64,000 nt of DNA from Spongospora subterranea (lineage: Eukaryota > Endomyxa > Phytomyxea > Plasmodiophorida > Plasmodiophoridae). The notes beneath the pieces are model-generated. The model had not been told where the DNA came from. It ran no database searches and saw nothing but the letters and a program-made list of their open reading frames with translations. The stretch covers positions 1 through 64,000 of the forward strand of contig OUQQ01000016.1 in assembly GCA_900404475.1 (NCBI GenBank), given 5' to 3'. A program made the translations under genes and the position numbers. Shown here piece after piece: positions 12,644-26,517 of the stretch. The first letter of the stretch is position 1; each line of letters opens with the position of its first letter.

Positions 12644-13345
12644 CCCCTCATCCGTTGATCCCATAGCCGCACAACCGACTCCGATCCAGATTAGCGCCAG
12701 GTCAATGGTCCGCGGAACCGTCCCCGTCTTATAAGTCCCTACTCGTGGGCCCCGATTAAGCTGTCAAGCTGGTTCGCGTAGAAAATTGAAACGAGGCAAC
12801 GCAACGATTACTCATATGTTGATTCTTGTCAATTTCTAGTGGCATTACCTGGTTATAAGGATTGGGTTAATATTTGGAATTGTGGAACGTGCAATGCCAT
12901 TGAAATAATTATGGTGGTAGGTTTTGCTTTGCTAACATTTAGCTAAACCGAGAATGAACATATCAGCACCTTGATTTTATTCCTGTATTTTCTCCTATCT
13001 CGCGTAGTTGGAAGCAGCTACCAGCACGGCACACCAAGATATTTCTCATGAAGCAGTGTCTGTCGTTGATATTGGGCCATATCATGATGATGAGCGGCCA
13101 TGCCGTCTCAGGGAATAACAACTGTAAACGGTATCGTTGCGCAAACGGGAAACGTGTGTCATGATAACGGGAATCGTTACGGCTCCCAGCGTGTGGTGAG
13201 TGCGTGCGGGGTCCCGATATCATAATGATTCTTCGTTGTTATCCGTTACAACAGTAATCGGGATCATTCATTTACGATCGGGTCTGGTTAAGCGGGGACC
13301 TTGTTTGGAAGGATCATTTTGGTATCAACCTGATTTTCTTCAATT
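12644..13345. other. Intergenic region between divergent TAF10 and SKI2
   Basis: About 700 bases without a convincing gene. It lies between two head-to-head gene starts and should hold both promoters. I saw no clear TATA element or other named motif. Confidence 0.5.
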
Positions 13346-16300
13346 ATGGAAACCGAACATGTGAATGATGTCATCGATATGGAGACGTCTTCCAGCTTTC
13401 GTGGTCAGTTCTTTCTCTGAATTTTCCGTATACTGTTTCGGATTTGGCAGGAATATTCTGTTTGGTGGCTTTGGGACACTCAAAACGTGTAGCTTTCAAT
13501 GGTTTCATCTATTTTTTTCCGTTTCTTACCTTGTTTGATCGAACAACATGTCGTGCATTTGATCAAAACAACATGGCGTGAGAAGTAAAATATTTATATC
13601 AAGCAACTCTCTTTGATTTTCGTTTTTTCCTCAATTTTGAAGTCATCTTTCATATTTATGTGTAAAAGATTGTTATTACATTTGCCATGCTTCCTGGAAG
13701 TTCTGAAACTGGCTATATTTTATTTCGCCGTTCTCTCTTCTATTGCATCAGCTATTCTTGGATTAACCCATCACTTTCCAGCGGATGAACTCGATAGTAC
13801 TGAATTGCCATTTTCGTTGGCTCCTGTTGGCGCCATGGGCACTCTCCAGATCTGTCCTCCAGGGTCACGCGCGATTTGCCCGAAACCTCGTCGCCCTCCT
13901 ATGCCTTCCGCCAAAGATTACGCCACATCGTTGTTGGTTCCTCAAGGACCATTTCCCGCTCCTTTTTGGACAGTGTCCTCTGTGGAGAGGCTTATTGACG
14001 ACCTTATAGTTCCGTCTAGTCATACAACACGTGTGGAAATCGATGACGTTTTTGATGTAATTCGCGAAGTTCCTGACGATAGTAATACGCTGAATGCGAA
14101 AACCTCAACTTCAATGACTCGTCGCCCCGGCTCTAAAAAAGATAACGTTCTTGGAGCAACTACTGGAATACCGTAAGTACATTTTGTTCCAATTTATGGT
14201 TGTTGTTATTGTTTTCCCTTGTGTCAGAGTTTGTTTCTTTCCAGATGTTTCTGGTTGTTATGCAACTGAATTAAACCGTGATCATAACAGTTTCCTCCCT
14301 GGAGGTCTCGATTCTAGCGACATCACACTCTCTCGTCCAACGACAATATCCGGCTGTGACCCATGCTTTGCCTATCTTGATGACGATAACGATATTGAAG
14401 GTGATTTCGATTGGCTCAAATCTGCTGTCGATATCACGCAGGGTGACGCCCAAAAGGGCCCTTTAATATTCAATACACGGGACGGGCGTACTATCTCTGG
14501 CGATGCCCACGCTCCTCCCGTTATTGGCAATCCAGAAGGTCTTTTGACTCAACACGCCAACATGGATGCGAATCGCCAGCAGAAACTTCAGGCGGACGCA
14601 GCGGCCCGTAAAGAACACGAGTTAGAGCGTCAGCGTCGCGCTAACGCTGTTGTATCCATGAATTCGCTGTTCGGCGCAGATGACACGTCTGCTGCTGATT
14701 TCCTCAATTTCCCAAGTGAACATACTTTTGTCCAGGAAAATGTGGCAGGTATGACGGTATAGCTGTTTACGCGCTGACTGATTACTATACTAGCTTCGGT
14801 CGAGGTTGTGGATGAAATTCTGCCTGGTGATAAGACACCGGCATTAGAAGTAAAGGAACCACTAGCAACGGAAACTTGGGCATTCGCAGAACCCTTGAAG
14901 TCGTCGTCCGATATCAATTTTGCAGACGTTATTCCAAAAATGGCAATTGACTACCAGTTCGAGTTAGATCCGTTTCAAAAGCAAGCAATTATTCATTTGG
15001 AAAAAGGCGAGGTCGGTGTCCTCGTTCTGCTGTCACTTGACTACCCACAAGATTGTGCATTCTGTTTATAATTTTGTTAATGGGCCGTAATATATTTCCG
15101 CGTCACATTAACAGTATTCCTTTTTTCAGAGTGTGTTCGTTGCCGCTCATACAAGTGCAGGTAATTGAGCTTTTTTTTCACAACTGATTGTCATTTTTAC
15201 ATCATTCACATTTTGGTCTGGAAGTTTCATTATGGTTTCGCTTTTGTTGTAATTGTCTTTATTTGCTGCTAGGGAAGACTGTTGTTGCCGAATACGCTAT
15301 TGCGCTGTCCATCAAACACTTGACGAAGGCCGTATATACGTCTCCAATTAAAACATTGTCTAACCAGAAGTTTCGCGAGTTCAAGAAAACGTTCGGCGAC
15401 GTCGGTTTGATTACTGTAGGAAGCCGAATCGAAACCATCGGCTTTCGGTTCCACTGATTGAATTTCTTATTTTTAGGGCGACGTACAAATTAATCCAGAG
15501 GCTTCGTGTCTGATTGTCACAACGGAAATTCTGCGCTCTATGCTGTATAAAGGTGCTGATGTGATTCGAGATATCGAATGGTGTGTGGTCTGCCTTCTTT
15601 GTTTAAATAGTTTTTTCAACTGAAATTAGCTGCTTCAGAAGTGATTGCACAGATTGTTTACAGTCGTTGCGTTGCTTTTGAAACAAACATTGTCTTCGTT
15701 TTGGAACTGAGAACTGTACCATTTTGTCAGTTTGTTTCTGTTATATCACTGTTTCCACCTAGTGCTTGTTTTTTGAACTATTTTTGCTCAATTTTTGTTG
15801 CACTTCGTAGGTGCATATTCGATGAAGTTCATTATCTGAATGACCCTGAAAGAGGTTAGTACTTTTTGTGTCAAATGGGTGAGATCGAATCTGAGTTTAC
15901 CTTTTAATCACTTAGGGGTTGTCTGGGAGGAGGTGATTCTCATCTATGCCTCCTGTGTCCTCTATTTTGATTTCCTTTCAGGTTATCATTATGCTGCCGG
16001 CCCACGTCAATGTAGCATCTTCCCTTGTTGATTGGTATTTCTCAATACTGATCCCTGTTTTATTCAGGTTATTTTGCTATCAGCGACAGTCCCAAACCCG
16101 CTCGAGTAATAACAGTCGTACATATTTCTTTTCTGACACTTATAGATTATAAAGGTTTGCCGACTGGGTCGGCCGCACAAAGCGCAAGCCGATTTTTGTC
16201 ATATCTACCACGCAGCGGTATTTTTCTTCAGTTTTTGCTGACTTTCTGTATCTCATTTGTTTCGGTGGGTATAGTCCGGTTCCATTGCAGCACTATTTGT

Positions 16301-19300
16301 GGTGTAATAACACAATGTTCAACATCCTCGACGCCAATTCCAAGTTTATTCAGGACGGCTTCAAGAGGGCTCACGCTTCCCTTGCTCAGAAACAGAAAAG
16401 CGCCATTCAAGTTAAGCAGCAACAGGTATTTTGACATTGTCCAAAGCAGGTTTTTTCCAAATTTTCAGGCTTATCTGTTTTTCTCGATCTTCTCTACGTT
16501 TAATTTGATGTGTTTATGTTTCGCTCTAGCAATTATGCAATGCCACCTGAAAATTCTCTCGGAGTAGGTTTCTTATCAAGCCGCGTTTTTTTTTCATTTG
16601 TTCGAAGAATTTGACATCGTTTTGCAACAATCAGAAATCGCGACAGGTGGGTTCTTCGACTGGATCATGGGTTGCCTTGTTGCAACAGCTGCGCGAAGCG
16701 AATCTGTTGCCTGTCGTGGTATTTTCCTTTTCAAAAAAGGGATGCGAAACTGCCGCCGACGGTCTACGCTCTCAGGTAACGTCATACGTCATCTTCACGT
16801 TTATTCGACCGGTACATATATTTTTCCTGCAGGATTTAACCTCAAACGTGGAAAAATCAGAAATTCACGTGCTCTGTGAATCGTCCTTGAAACGTTTACC
16901 AGCTTGCGATCGCGAGCTTCCTCAAATATTAAGGTGATTACTTCATTTCTTCGATGGTTGTATTCAGTCTCGTCCTTCAATTTGCTTCCGCTTGGGTGCG
17001 CATTTTAGAATCAATGGAACATTTTTTTCACAATAGCTGGTCTGCCATGTTTTCGGGCTCTGAGAAATGTCGTTTCAGGGTAAAAGAAATGCTACGACGG
17101 GGTATTGGAATTCATCACTCGGGTCTACTACCCGTTGTGAAGGAGCTGGTCGAAATGGCATTCTCCCGCGGCCTTGTCAAAATTCTTTTTGCCACAGAAA
17201 CCTTCGCCATGGGTGTCAACAGTAATCACGTATTACAGTTTATTTTCGTATAAACTCTCAACGGTATGCAGTGCCCACGAAGACCGTTGTGTTCAATGGG
17301 CTCCGGAAACATGACGGGACAGAGTTCCGCGACCTTCTTCCTGGCGAATATACGCAGATGTCTGGCCGTGCTGGTCGCCGAGGTCTGTGCTTGCTCTTTA
17401 GCGAGCGCTTTTTTTGCGCTTGTCTCCTTTACATTTGGAATTTCACAGGTTTGGACGTTTTTGGTAATGTAATTATCAATTGCGGCGACGGAAAGATACC
17501 CGATCAGACTTTAGTTCATAACCTACTCCTGGGTAGGCCAACGGCGCTTCAGAGCAAATTCCGGCTCACATATTCTATGATTTTGAATTTGTTACGGGTT
17601 GAAGAACTTCGTGTTGAGGTAACTGTACTTATTAACGGAACATCTAGTTTTGACGTACCAGCTCTTGTCGCATTTTGCATCTTGTCATTCTCGTATTCAG
17701 TTTTTTCTATTTATGTTCAAAACATTTTTGTAACGAGAGAATAGGATATGATCAAGCGGTCATTCTGTGAATTTAACACACAAAAGAGCGAGCCACAAAA
17801 CCGTGCCTTTATCACCAAAGGTTTGTCAAGCCCTTTGTATGTTAGTTTTCGCTCAAGTATGGTTACGACACCCAGGTGAAGAGTCGCTGAAAAATCTTCC
17901 CAAAATTGATTGCATGTATCGCAAGCCAGAATTGATTGAAGAGTATTTCGACCTTCATGAAAAACGCCACGAGTCAGGACTGATTTTACTCAAGGCATCA
18001 AATGACCTTACATCTTTTTTTCAGGCGAAAGGCTGAGATTATGTCTTGGATTATGAAGTCGCCTTCGTGTGACCGCTATATCTCCGAAGGAAGGTTGGTT
18101 TGGGTCCATGTCTTGACTTCTCTAGGGTTTCATCGCCGCATTAGGACCCTCGTCGTCACAAAATATAATCTTTATAAGGTCGGAATTCTAAATTAATCTT
18201 GATTTTTCAATCAAAACAATATGGCCTATTGGTTTTATGGAGGCAACATGCGTTTCACATGTTTCTTTTGTAGTACCACCCTCCACATCCCTTGCTTTTC
18301 ACTTTTTTATTGTGATATCTCTTCTTCTCCATATTGCCAAGATTGGTCGGATAGTTGATAACGTTCAGTCGTCTGACGCATGCGGTTGGTTTCAGGTACG
18401 CGGTGTTGTGCTTTTCACTAATCGTACTGGACCGGATTACCGTAAAGTCATCGCCTTGCTGATTTGCCCATTGGGTTGGACACCGCCTTCGTCTGTACAA
18501 AGATCCTGTCAAAATCGGAGTTGGTCTTCTTCTTAATAATAACCACATGAGTCTTTTAGGTTTCTTTTTGTGTTCATTTGGAGGTAGTTTCTCTTTTGGT
18601 GCTATTTTTTGTTTTTCTTAATCTTGTTTTGTTCCGAGTTATGCTACTCTTATGATTTGTCGCCTTCAGTGTCGCGCTGTGGGACGAGCTTAACGGCGAT
18701 TTCGTATTTGATAACAGAGATCAAAGACCATAACGTGGATGCAATCTGTGAAACAATTGTTGTATCGGGGAAAGAAATCATTGTTGAAGAACGAGACAAA
18801 GCTGTTGAAGATGCTCTTAGGAATTTAACGGTAATTTTTTTTTTCTATACTGTCCTCGCTAATATTGTTTTAGGCAGCTTCTATGAACGAGCTGCACCCT
18901 ATCCGTGATATGAATATTCACGATCCCGACCTGTTTGTAGCCGTGAAGTCGTTGGAGAACGAACCCGAGCTCGACTCAATTTTATGCCATTCGTGCCCAA
19001 TGAAGGATCAACACGTACTTGCATTCGTTTCTTCACATATTCTATGGCTTCAATATTTCTTAGTTTAGTCAAACCCAGCGCGCGCACGAAATTGAAAGGC
19101 ACTTAAAGGAATTGCGTTTTCGCATCTCAGATAGCAATATTATGTTGATTTCGGACATGCGTCAAAGAATGGAGGTGCTAACGCAGATCAATTATGTGGC
19201 GCCAGATCGCTCGTTGCTTATCAAAGGACGCGTCGCATGCGAGGTTTTTCTTGCGAATTGATCCTGTAGCAATCCTTTTTAATTGTTTGTTTAGATTAAT

Positions 19301-19908
19301 ACTTGTGATTGTCTGATTGTCACTGAACTCATATTTGAGAATGTGTTTGCCGAGATTGACCCTGCGGAAGCAGCCGCCTTATTGTCGTCACTTATATTTC
19401 AGGGCAAAACTGACGATCAACCTCGCGTTATTGACCGACTCGATCAGGTTTGCTTTCCATGCCTATATTGGATATACCAGCTGTTTTTTTTAGAACTATT
19501 TTGGTATTTTTTTTTAAACTATTGTCGCTCTACATTCTGGAATTCATCCTAACTGCATTCTAGTTGCGTGCTAAGTTATTAGTGATCGCCACCAGTTTGG
19601 GAAATTTGCAGTTGACATGCGGCGTTGATGTAACAGCACAGTCGTACATCGCTCAGAACTGTAACTTCGGGTTGCTGGAAGTGGTGTATGAATGGGCGAA
19701 AGGAACATCATTTGCCAAGATCTGCGAAATGACACTGGTTGAAGAAGGCCTGATAGTCCGCTGCATTGTCCGCCTGGCCGAAGTCTGCCGCGATGTTCGT
19801 AATGCTGCACGAGTTATTGGCGATGCAAAGCTTTTTCAACTAATGGACGCCGCTGCTGCTGCAATTAAACGTGATATTGTGTTCGCCGCCAGTTTATACG
19901 TTTCCTGA
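13346..19908 (+). CDS. SKI2: SKI2-type RNA helicase (SKIV2L), cytosolic exosome cofactor
   Basis: Ski2 is the DExH helicase of the Ski complex, which feeds mRNA to the cytoplasmic exosome for 3'-5' decay. The gene has more than twenty exons. Checked early ones are 13346-13403, 13752-14172, 14228-14748, 14794-15011, 15130-15160, 15273-15415, 15477-15580, 15811-15854, 15916-15932, 15982-16011, 16068 onward and 16155 onward. Helicase motifs are all present: FQKQAI (Q-like), AAHTSAGKT (P-loop, split over two exons), FDEVHYLND (DEVH box), LLSATVPNP (III), [23 protein letters not shown] and [10 protein letters not shown] (VI). The Ski2/Mtr4 C-terminal arch and DSHCT helices follow, ending [30 protein letters not shown] and [10 protein letters not shown]. 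Exon joins between 16430 and 19400 are approximate. Confidence 0.93.
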
Positions 19909-22314
19909 TCAACCTTGTCTTTCCTTAAATTATATGAACAATGTTTTTCTCCAGACCTGTGTTTCCGTCAGAAAATGCCACAACTTAGCCCAAGGACAGG
20001 CAGGTAATTAACTTGTTCAATTGGGCAGTATCTCTGCCCACTTTCTGCAGCGCATCTATACCTCCATGGCCACATAATGGATGGATTGCATATCATCAAT
20101 GCGCGAACATTACAGGTGAAGTAGTGAGAGTTAACGTTCTCATACATGGAAAACGATCGTGATTTATGTGGCAGATTCCATCTACATTCAGAGCACATCC
20201 GCCACCAGCCAAGAGATCAGATTAATCATAGAACAAAAACCAGTATCATGGGATGCGATGCGATTTGAATCTGTATAACTTCTGTTTGTCGTTATTGCAA
20301 GCAACGCCTCAATTCGTGATTTGGACCCTGCTCAAGATTGTGAACGATCGTGTATTTCCTGTAAGGCGCTGGACCTAGTCCCCACCTTCACACCAACCCG
20401 CACGTCAATTGTCATATCTCATTACTCACGTTCGCCTTCCGAACACTATATCTGGACTGCATTCTTGCAAATCACATCCACATGCGCGCAGCATGCGATA
20501 TCGCCGGACAGGCGTCCTGATCGCGCTAGCGGTAGTGGGGTTATGCTGAATCTTAGCCCTGGAGCGTTTTTTTAGGGCAGTGTGCTGTCGAACCGTGTCA
20601 AGTCAAACACGACGGGCAATTCTGCTTCGGTGTTGGAGTTAGAACCTCGACCAATTATGGTTGACGCTGGGACATAATCCTTGGCCAACGGAAACACTGA
20701 ACCCTAAACTCAATCGTAGACTCAAAAGCACATGAGGTTTCCGGATTGCTCGTGAAAACAGGAACCCCTCAATACAGACTGATGATTGGTTTCCTTGTCC
20801 GCATAAAGTTTGGTTAGAGATGCCATCAGGGCGAATCTCGCCCGAGACTTTAAGCGAACAGATATAATCAAATGAGGTATCGATTGTTCAACGGCCAACA
20901 TATCAACACTTGACACTGCCCGCACAACTGGTCGTTGCGATGAAATCGAACCAACAGGTTTTTGCTAAATCGTGGAGGAGCTTTACCGTTAGATCCAATA
21001 TCCGCACACGTTCTGATGGTTTCGAGGATTGTTTATGTGCAATTTTGAAGACTGTTTGGGATGGTTGGTTTAGTGATCACAGCTGCGAGCATGCTGTGAT
21101 GTGTTTTGGGTGTCGGACAACCAACCGCATCTAAAGTTGACACGATGATCAGATCTCGGTTGCCCAGAAGTCACCCTCAATGGCGATGTTTTTATCGCAA
21201 AGCGTAAGACAACGACGACAAAAGTTCACGAGACGCAGGAGACGGTTATGGCTGGCACGCCAACAGGATGGTGTTAGCACCTTAACTGCGAACCCTGTCT
21301 GTCCAAACAATGCAGAGATGCAGGCGGTTTGGTCAGCAAAATGTTCAGGGTAAAACGGAAGTCCCTGTATTGAACAGTTTTTAGCAGTCCGAAGATTGCC
21401 GAAGTCATGCGGTTGATGACCACATTTGCCCAAGCGGCGGTTTCGAACGCGACTTACCGATTTAGAAGTCTCCGTTTTCACCTGTAGATTGATGGCGTTG
21501 CGTCAAAGAATGTTCGTCAAGAAGGTTGCCCAAACCTTCTTGTTGCATTGCTATTCGCCAACGGTGTCCGAAGCGCGGGCATGTCGGACGCACTGAGCTG
21601 CAAGACGTGGTCTGAGACAAGCGCCCCAACAATGGACGATTGCGAACCAGAAATGTGTGACATTCTCCGTTGTTCCTGCCGGCCACCTCCGCTGAACGAC
21701 AGAAACCCAAGCGGAATTAGAACAGGTTGTGGTCATATTCAGGATAACGCGTTATCAACTTCAAGGCTCTTGAACATTCTTTTGGCCAATTACGCCATGA
21801 ACTTTGACGAATCAATGAGATTTGGATGGAATTTGTTCTCGTTTTCGTCAACCAGTTGAAGCTATTCTGATAAATCCTGCGGTCCAGCTTGTGCCAAAGT
21901 CTCATGGGTTCACCCATAACAAGCCGGTTGGCGATAAGGAATCGGTTGAACTACGGGAATATAGCTCGTTGGCAACGATTGCGTGAGGTGTTCGCTATGG
22001 ATTTAACTGATTGACGTGGACCACAACTCCCCCTCCCCCGAACTTTGTCTGAAAAGGCACAAACCCCACCCCCTCTCATTCATTCATAAATGATAAGAAG
22101 GAACCAGACAATAAGACCTCAAATTCCCTACGAAAACTAACTATTTCAACAGAACTCGACAAGGGGATGGCTGTCGTTCGGACCAAGATTTAAGGACGAG
22201 AGAGCGATGACGTTCTGGTTCGAAATGTTGGCGTGAAATTCAGAAATGATCAAAAAACAGCAGGATATATAATACCGATTGTACATTGTCTGACAATAAA
22301 TACACTTGAAAATA
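19909..22314. other. Intergenic, no supported gene
   Basis: About 2.4 kb with only short scattered open frames in changing phases. On the minus strand, 21150-21480 faintly resembles the reverse-transcriptase to RNase H connection of LTR retroelements (FYPEHFADQTACISALF), but too weakly to call. The 22020-22090 stretch is C-rich. Confidence 0.4.
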
Positions 22315-24207
22315 TTACCCATCGTGATTGGAGAACCATTTTGGGGCTCCGGCACCGTTCTTGTGGTTGTAGTGAAAGCTGAGCTCTTCGCCCTGGACGA
22401 TATCCCGCTTGGCGAAAATCCCGATGCGGTGATCGCCGCGCGCGTACACGATCCGGGCAAAACAGTTGGGCGTTTCCGAGTGGTTGGCGTACTTGACCTT
22501 GTTCCCTTTGAAACACGCATCGACGACGTACTCGGAATTTACGTCGAACAGGTACGAGCAGTCGCGTTTGTCGTAGGTCTGTCCACGGCGATCGGCTTCA
22601 TCCTGCGAAATCATTTCGCCGACGTATTCGCTGATGAGTTCGCCCTTTGCCACGTTCTTCGCCGCGAACGCCCCGAATCCGTGAACGGCGCTTCGCCCCA
22701 GCAAGATCGGCTCCGTCTTGTGGAACGATGCGATATTACCATTACCACAAGACGACGCTGAACCACCTCCCATATCGCAAACCCCGCACAGATCCTGAAT
22801 TCAGCGACCAAACAAACAATGAAAAGAAAGATCCGATGAAAAACTAAACTTAACGCCTACGATATCACATTCTCTTCCAGCAGCAAAACACGGGCACCGA
22901 CGCGTTTGGCACCGTAATTTTTCGCTGGAACATTTACAGCCTGTAAATCGGCGACGGCAGGATTGATCACAACCGCAAAACTTGTCGCAGAAATGCCCCT
23001 GGTTCAGGCATGAGCAATAGATCGAACTGGAACAGGGTCCGGGATGATCGCAAGGATCATAAGGCTGTAGAACTTTGCCGAACGTCTTATAAAACAATCT
23101 GGAGACGACAGCCTGACCACTGCGCTTCTTCGAGCTATCGACAGGTTTCTCGGCAACGTCGACTTGGGCGAATGCGAACTTGCCGGCGAGCGCGGCGACT
23201 TCCGCACAGGTCAAACGCGACGACAGCGCAGACGCGACCGAACACCAATTCGTTCCGAACACGAACACCAATTTCCTGAAAGTAGATATTTCCATGTCGG
23301 ACAGCACCGGCGTCAGAACCGAATTGCAACCTTTACTCAAAAAACACTGATCTGAACAGGGATTTGACGGGATCGAAATTCTGCATTGCGTCAGAATCGG
23401 CCCGGCGATGTTTTCGTCGGGAAACCGTCGCCGACGCAACCTCGGCTGATCGATCGGATGGAGATTGCAATTGTAGATGTAGCAACGTCGGCAGAACAGC
23501 GCCTCGAAAGAATCCAACGGCGATTGCGACACGGGGACCGGTTGCGTTCGGAGGAAATCCCGCACCTGATGGAACATGACGCCAACGACTTGCGCGATCG
23601 CCGCCACGACCGCGTCCGAATCGCCACGCGCCCTGACAACACCTTTCACGACCGACTTCGTGTCTTCGTCGAGTTCGGAATCCGAGTCATCATCGCTGTT
23701 GTCGTAAGCGGCGGTGTCCACACGCAAATCCTGACCAAACCATAAACACAAACGAAAACTACAGATTTGCAATCAGAGTACGTCGTTTTCACCGAAATAC
23801 GGGAGAAACCGGAGTTTGGTGTCGTCCGGTTTGTAAAAGCTTTTGGCGACGCTGATATAGGAGTTCCCTTCTGGCAACGCTGCCTGAAATTTCACAGAAA
23901 TGGGTTTCTTTTTGTTGACAACGTCATCTCTGCCTTCAGCACCTGGATAATGCACCGATCCCGACGCATTCGACGCCGCGACCTGAGCCGATTGGCGCTG
24001 GCGCAAACTCTGTTCGATCCGTTTCCGGTTGGCGCGCAACCGTTCCACGAGCCTGGCGGGGCGCGTCTTCTTCAGAAGCGACTGCTCCTTGGCGACGTCC
24101 CTCCGGATCAACTCGACCAACTCTGTCTTCGGTTCCGGTATCACGATCTGACTACGACCCCGTTTGAACCGATGGGATCGTAGCAGCGGCGTCGTGGTCA
24201 GGTCCAT
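22315..24207 (-). CDS. EZH: Polycomb E(z)-type histone H3 K27 methyltransferase
   Basis: E(z) is the catalytic subunit of Polycomb repressive complex 2, acting on histone H3 Lys27 in the nucleus. Three exons (23782-24207, 22861-23730, 22315-22794) join in frame to 591 residues, shorter than animal EZH2 at about 746. The first exon carries an E(z)-like N-terminus ending TKLRFLPYFGEND. The second holds an acidic stretch, the MCSS/SANT-like region (FCRRCYIYNCNLHP; FVFGTNWCSVASAL) and the CXC pre-SET domain (YDPCDHPGPC, FCGCDQSCRRRFTGC, CPCFAAGRECD). The third is the SET domain: FISEY-type ELISEYVGEMISQDEADRRG, ANHSETPNC, GDHRIGIFAKRDI, GEELSFHY. The first ATG in frame is at 24207. Two residues near the active site differ from animal EZH2 (see findings). 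Confidence 0.95.
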
Positions 24208-26470
24208 TGAATTCTGTCGCTGGCAAACGAGGCGCGGCACAATCAACAGTCTTGAATACTTGTGCCGTGCCGGGGCGCGTTCCCGACCAGATGCGATACG
24301 AACGGTGCCAACTCTCCCTTGATATGATACAATATGGGAATATTGTCAGGGATAAACACTGAACGATAACTGGTGCACGACAAAACGGCAGAGAACGAGT
24401 GGGTAGGGAAGGGGGGAGGTCAAATGGTCATCTGGCGTGATGGCGGCGTGTTTCAGACATCCATTGAGCACACTCCTGTGTGTGTGTGTGTGACCGACTG
24501 TCGGACCGCTGACTGACCCGGCCTTAATTGCGCCATTGGCGCATTTTAGGTTGGGGGCACGCAACGTTATCAGTTAGAGCCCTTGGGCCTTCTTGGTCAA
24601 GTGTCAGATATCGTATATTCTATCGCCAACATCAACAATATCCGTAAAACATCCGAGTTTGTGACTGTTTTCAGCTCGACAACAGCTCGATATAATCGTG
24701 TGCTACAACAGCTCGATATAATCGTGTGCTACAACAGCTCGATAATCAGTGGCCGCGTCAAAAACGCGCGGAAATGAAGTCATTTCAGGAATAGCAATGG
24801 GGTCCTCGAACGCAAACGATCACCATTAGAACGTCATTCTGTGGCATCGATCTCCAACAGCGTTCAAGAAATGTTTTCGACGCCTGCCCAATTAACCTGA
24901 TGATCTTGCCTGGCAATGAGAGCCGGTTTACGTCAGCAAGCATATACCGTCCTTGTGCAAAACAGTGAATATACCTTCGCACATGGTCTTGGTGTTCTAC
25001 TCTAACGGTCATGGAATGGGTGGCGCTGCTAGGACCATTGATATGAGCAGAAGTTCTGCAGGGAGACTCAATCGTCCTTATTCGAAAGTATCCTCAATCA
25101 CATTGAGCCATCGGTCATTTCCTTTCGAATGCACGATGGCGGTGAACCATGGTCACAATTACAAATTGGGTTTGAACAAAAACGGATTTGTTCCAGGACA
25201 TTGCTATCGTATTTCATGGTTCTGTAGTCAGAACCTTGAAACCAAATGGTTTTCAAGTTGAGTAAATTGCTTTCCTTGCAGCGTGAGCTGATGATTTTTA
25301 TTGGTAGGGTCTTTATGGAAAAACAAGCAAAGATCTTACAGTTGAGAGTTTTTCCAGGAAGTAGCAGCGATCAGTCAATGTGGAACTAGTCTGAACTAGG
25401 AAAAAACGCCAGAAATCTTTGTCGTCCAGGGGTAGTCTGCCGGAGGATTTATAGCTTCAGCTTATCCCTATGGTGCCGTTCGACGAAAGAAACGGTCGCA
25501 GGGTTAGACCGTTGTCGCCGGGTGTAGGATCGTCGTGTCTCGACAGACGTTCTACACTGCATCAACAGGCCCAATGACATCGGATCATCGTGTCAATGGA
25601 TTACCGCTTGCTGTGTTCTTTAGGTCAACAAAGAGCGATCATTAGCGGCGGACGAGATCGCTTCGATTGATGACGGTGGACAGCACCGACTTTGAGCGGG
25701 GAATGCCTATCCAGCGCTCTCTGTTCCATTGTCTGTATCTCATTGTTGATCAGACAAGAAATTCAGCGTAAGATTGCCGAGTTCTGGTCTTGAAATTCTT
25801 TATCCGATGATATTATGCAATAAAAAAACGAGATTTTCTGAGCAAACAAGTTCTAGGATTCGGTGTGAAATGTGTAAAAAATACCCTACGGGAGTTTGCA
25901 ATATCGTTTTTCGCTGAGTGCGTTATCGGATACAGACCAGAATTCAGCAACATTGCGATGATTTTCTTGTCTCTTTTAGCCTGTACACTCTCCAAGGCAC
26001 ACTATATCTGAGCTGTCGATTTTCCTGAATTTGTTTGGGCCACAGTAGTTCCCCGCCCTCACTACCTATTTAGGGTGACAGATTTCCACCAGAGACGGTC
26101 GCGGGATAATCTAAAAATCCAAATGTCTGAAGGGTTAAGGATCACTACTAGGACAAATTACTGAGGTTCTGTCGTCGTCTATATATTCGAAAGCAATGGC
26201 AACGAGTTTCTCTTACAGTTCGCTGCAGCCGCGGCCGGAATGTTCCGCTGGCAACTATATCCAATACAATAGGGTGGAATGGGTCGTAGGCTATAACATA
26301 GGGTCAATACGTTGACACACATTGCTGAACGGAGGGAGTATGAGCTGAATGGGACGCATCACGAGGCGAGAAAGCTGCAAAAAATAAGAGTTCCTCGGCG
26401 CCTGAAGCTAGGCAAGTTTCATCAAGGAAGAGGAAGATCGACACTCGGTCCAATGCCTCCACAAACCACC
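24208..26470. other. Intergenic, no supported gene
   Basis: More than 2 kb without a convincing coding frame. It holds a short TG microsatellite near 24476-24494 and a tandem repeat at 24681-24750 (listed separately). The rest, including 25300-26300, shows nothing I can name. Confidence 0.45.
24681..24750. repeat. 26-bp tandem repeat, about 2.7 copies
   Basis: The unit AACAGCTCGATATAATCGTG plus TGCTAC is repeated head to tail, the last copy being partial. Confidence 0.8.
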
Positions 26471-26517
26471 AAACATTCGGAAAGCCCGTCTCGCCGTGAT
26501 GTCTCACGCGGCACAAC

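Noticed and set aside
21149..21917. Minus-strand frames that faintly resemble an LTR-retroelement RT/RNase H region
   Set aside because: Only one short stretch fits the pattern; neighbouring conserved RT motifs such as the catalytic YxDD could not be found in any frame.
22306..22847. Plus-strand open frames opposite the SET domain exon
   Set aside because: Shadows of the E(z) gene; the minus strand matches the family precisely.
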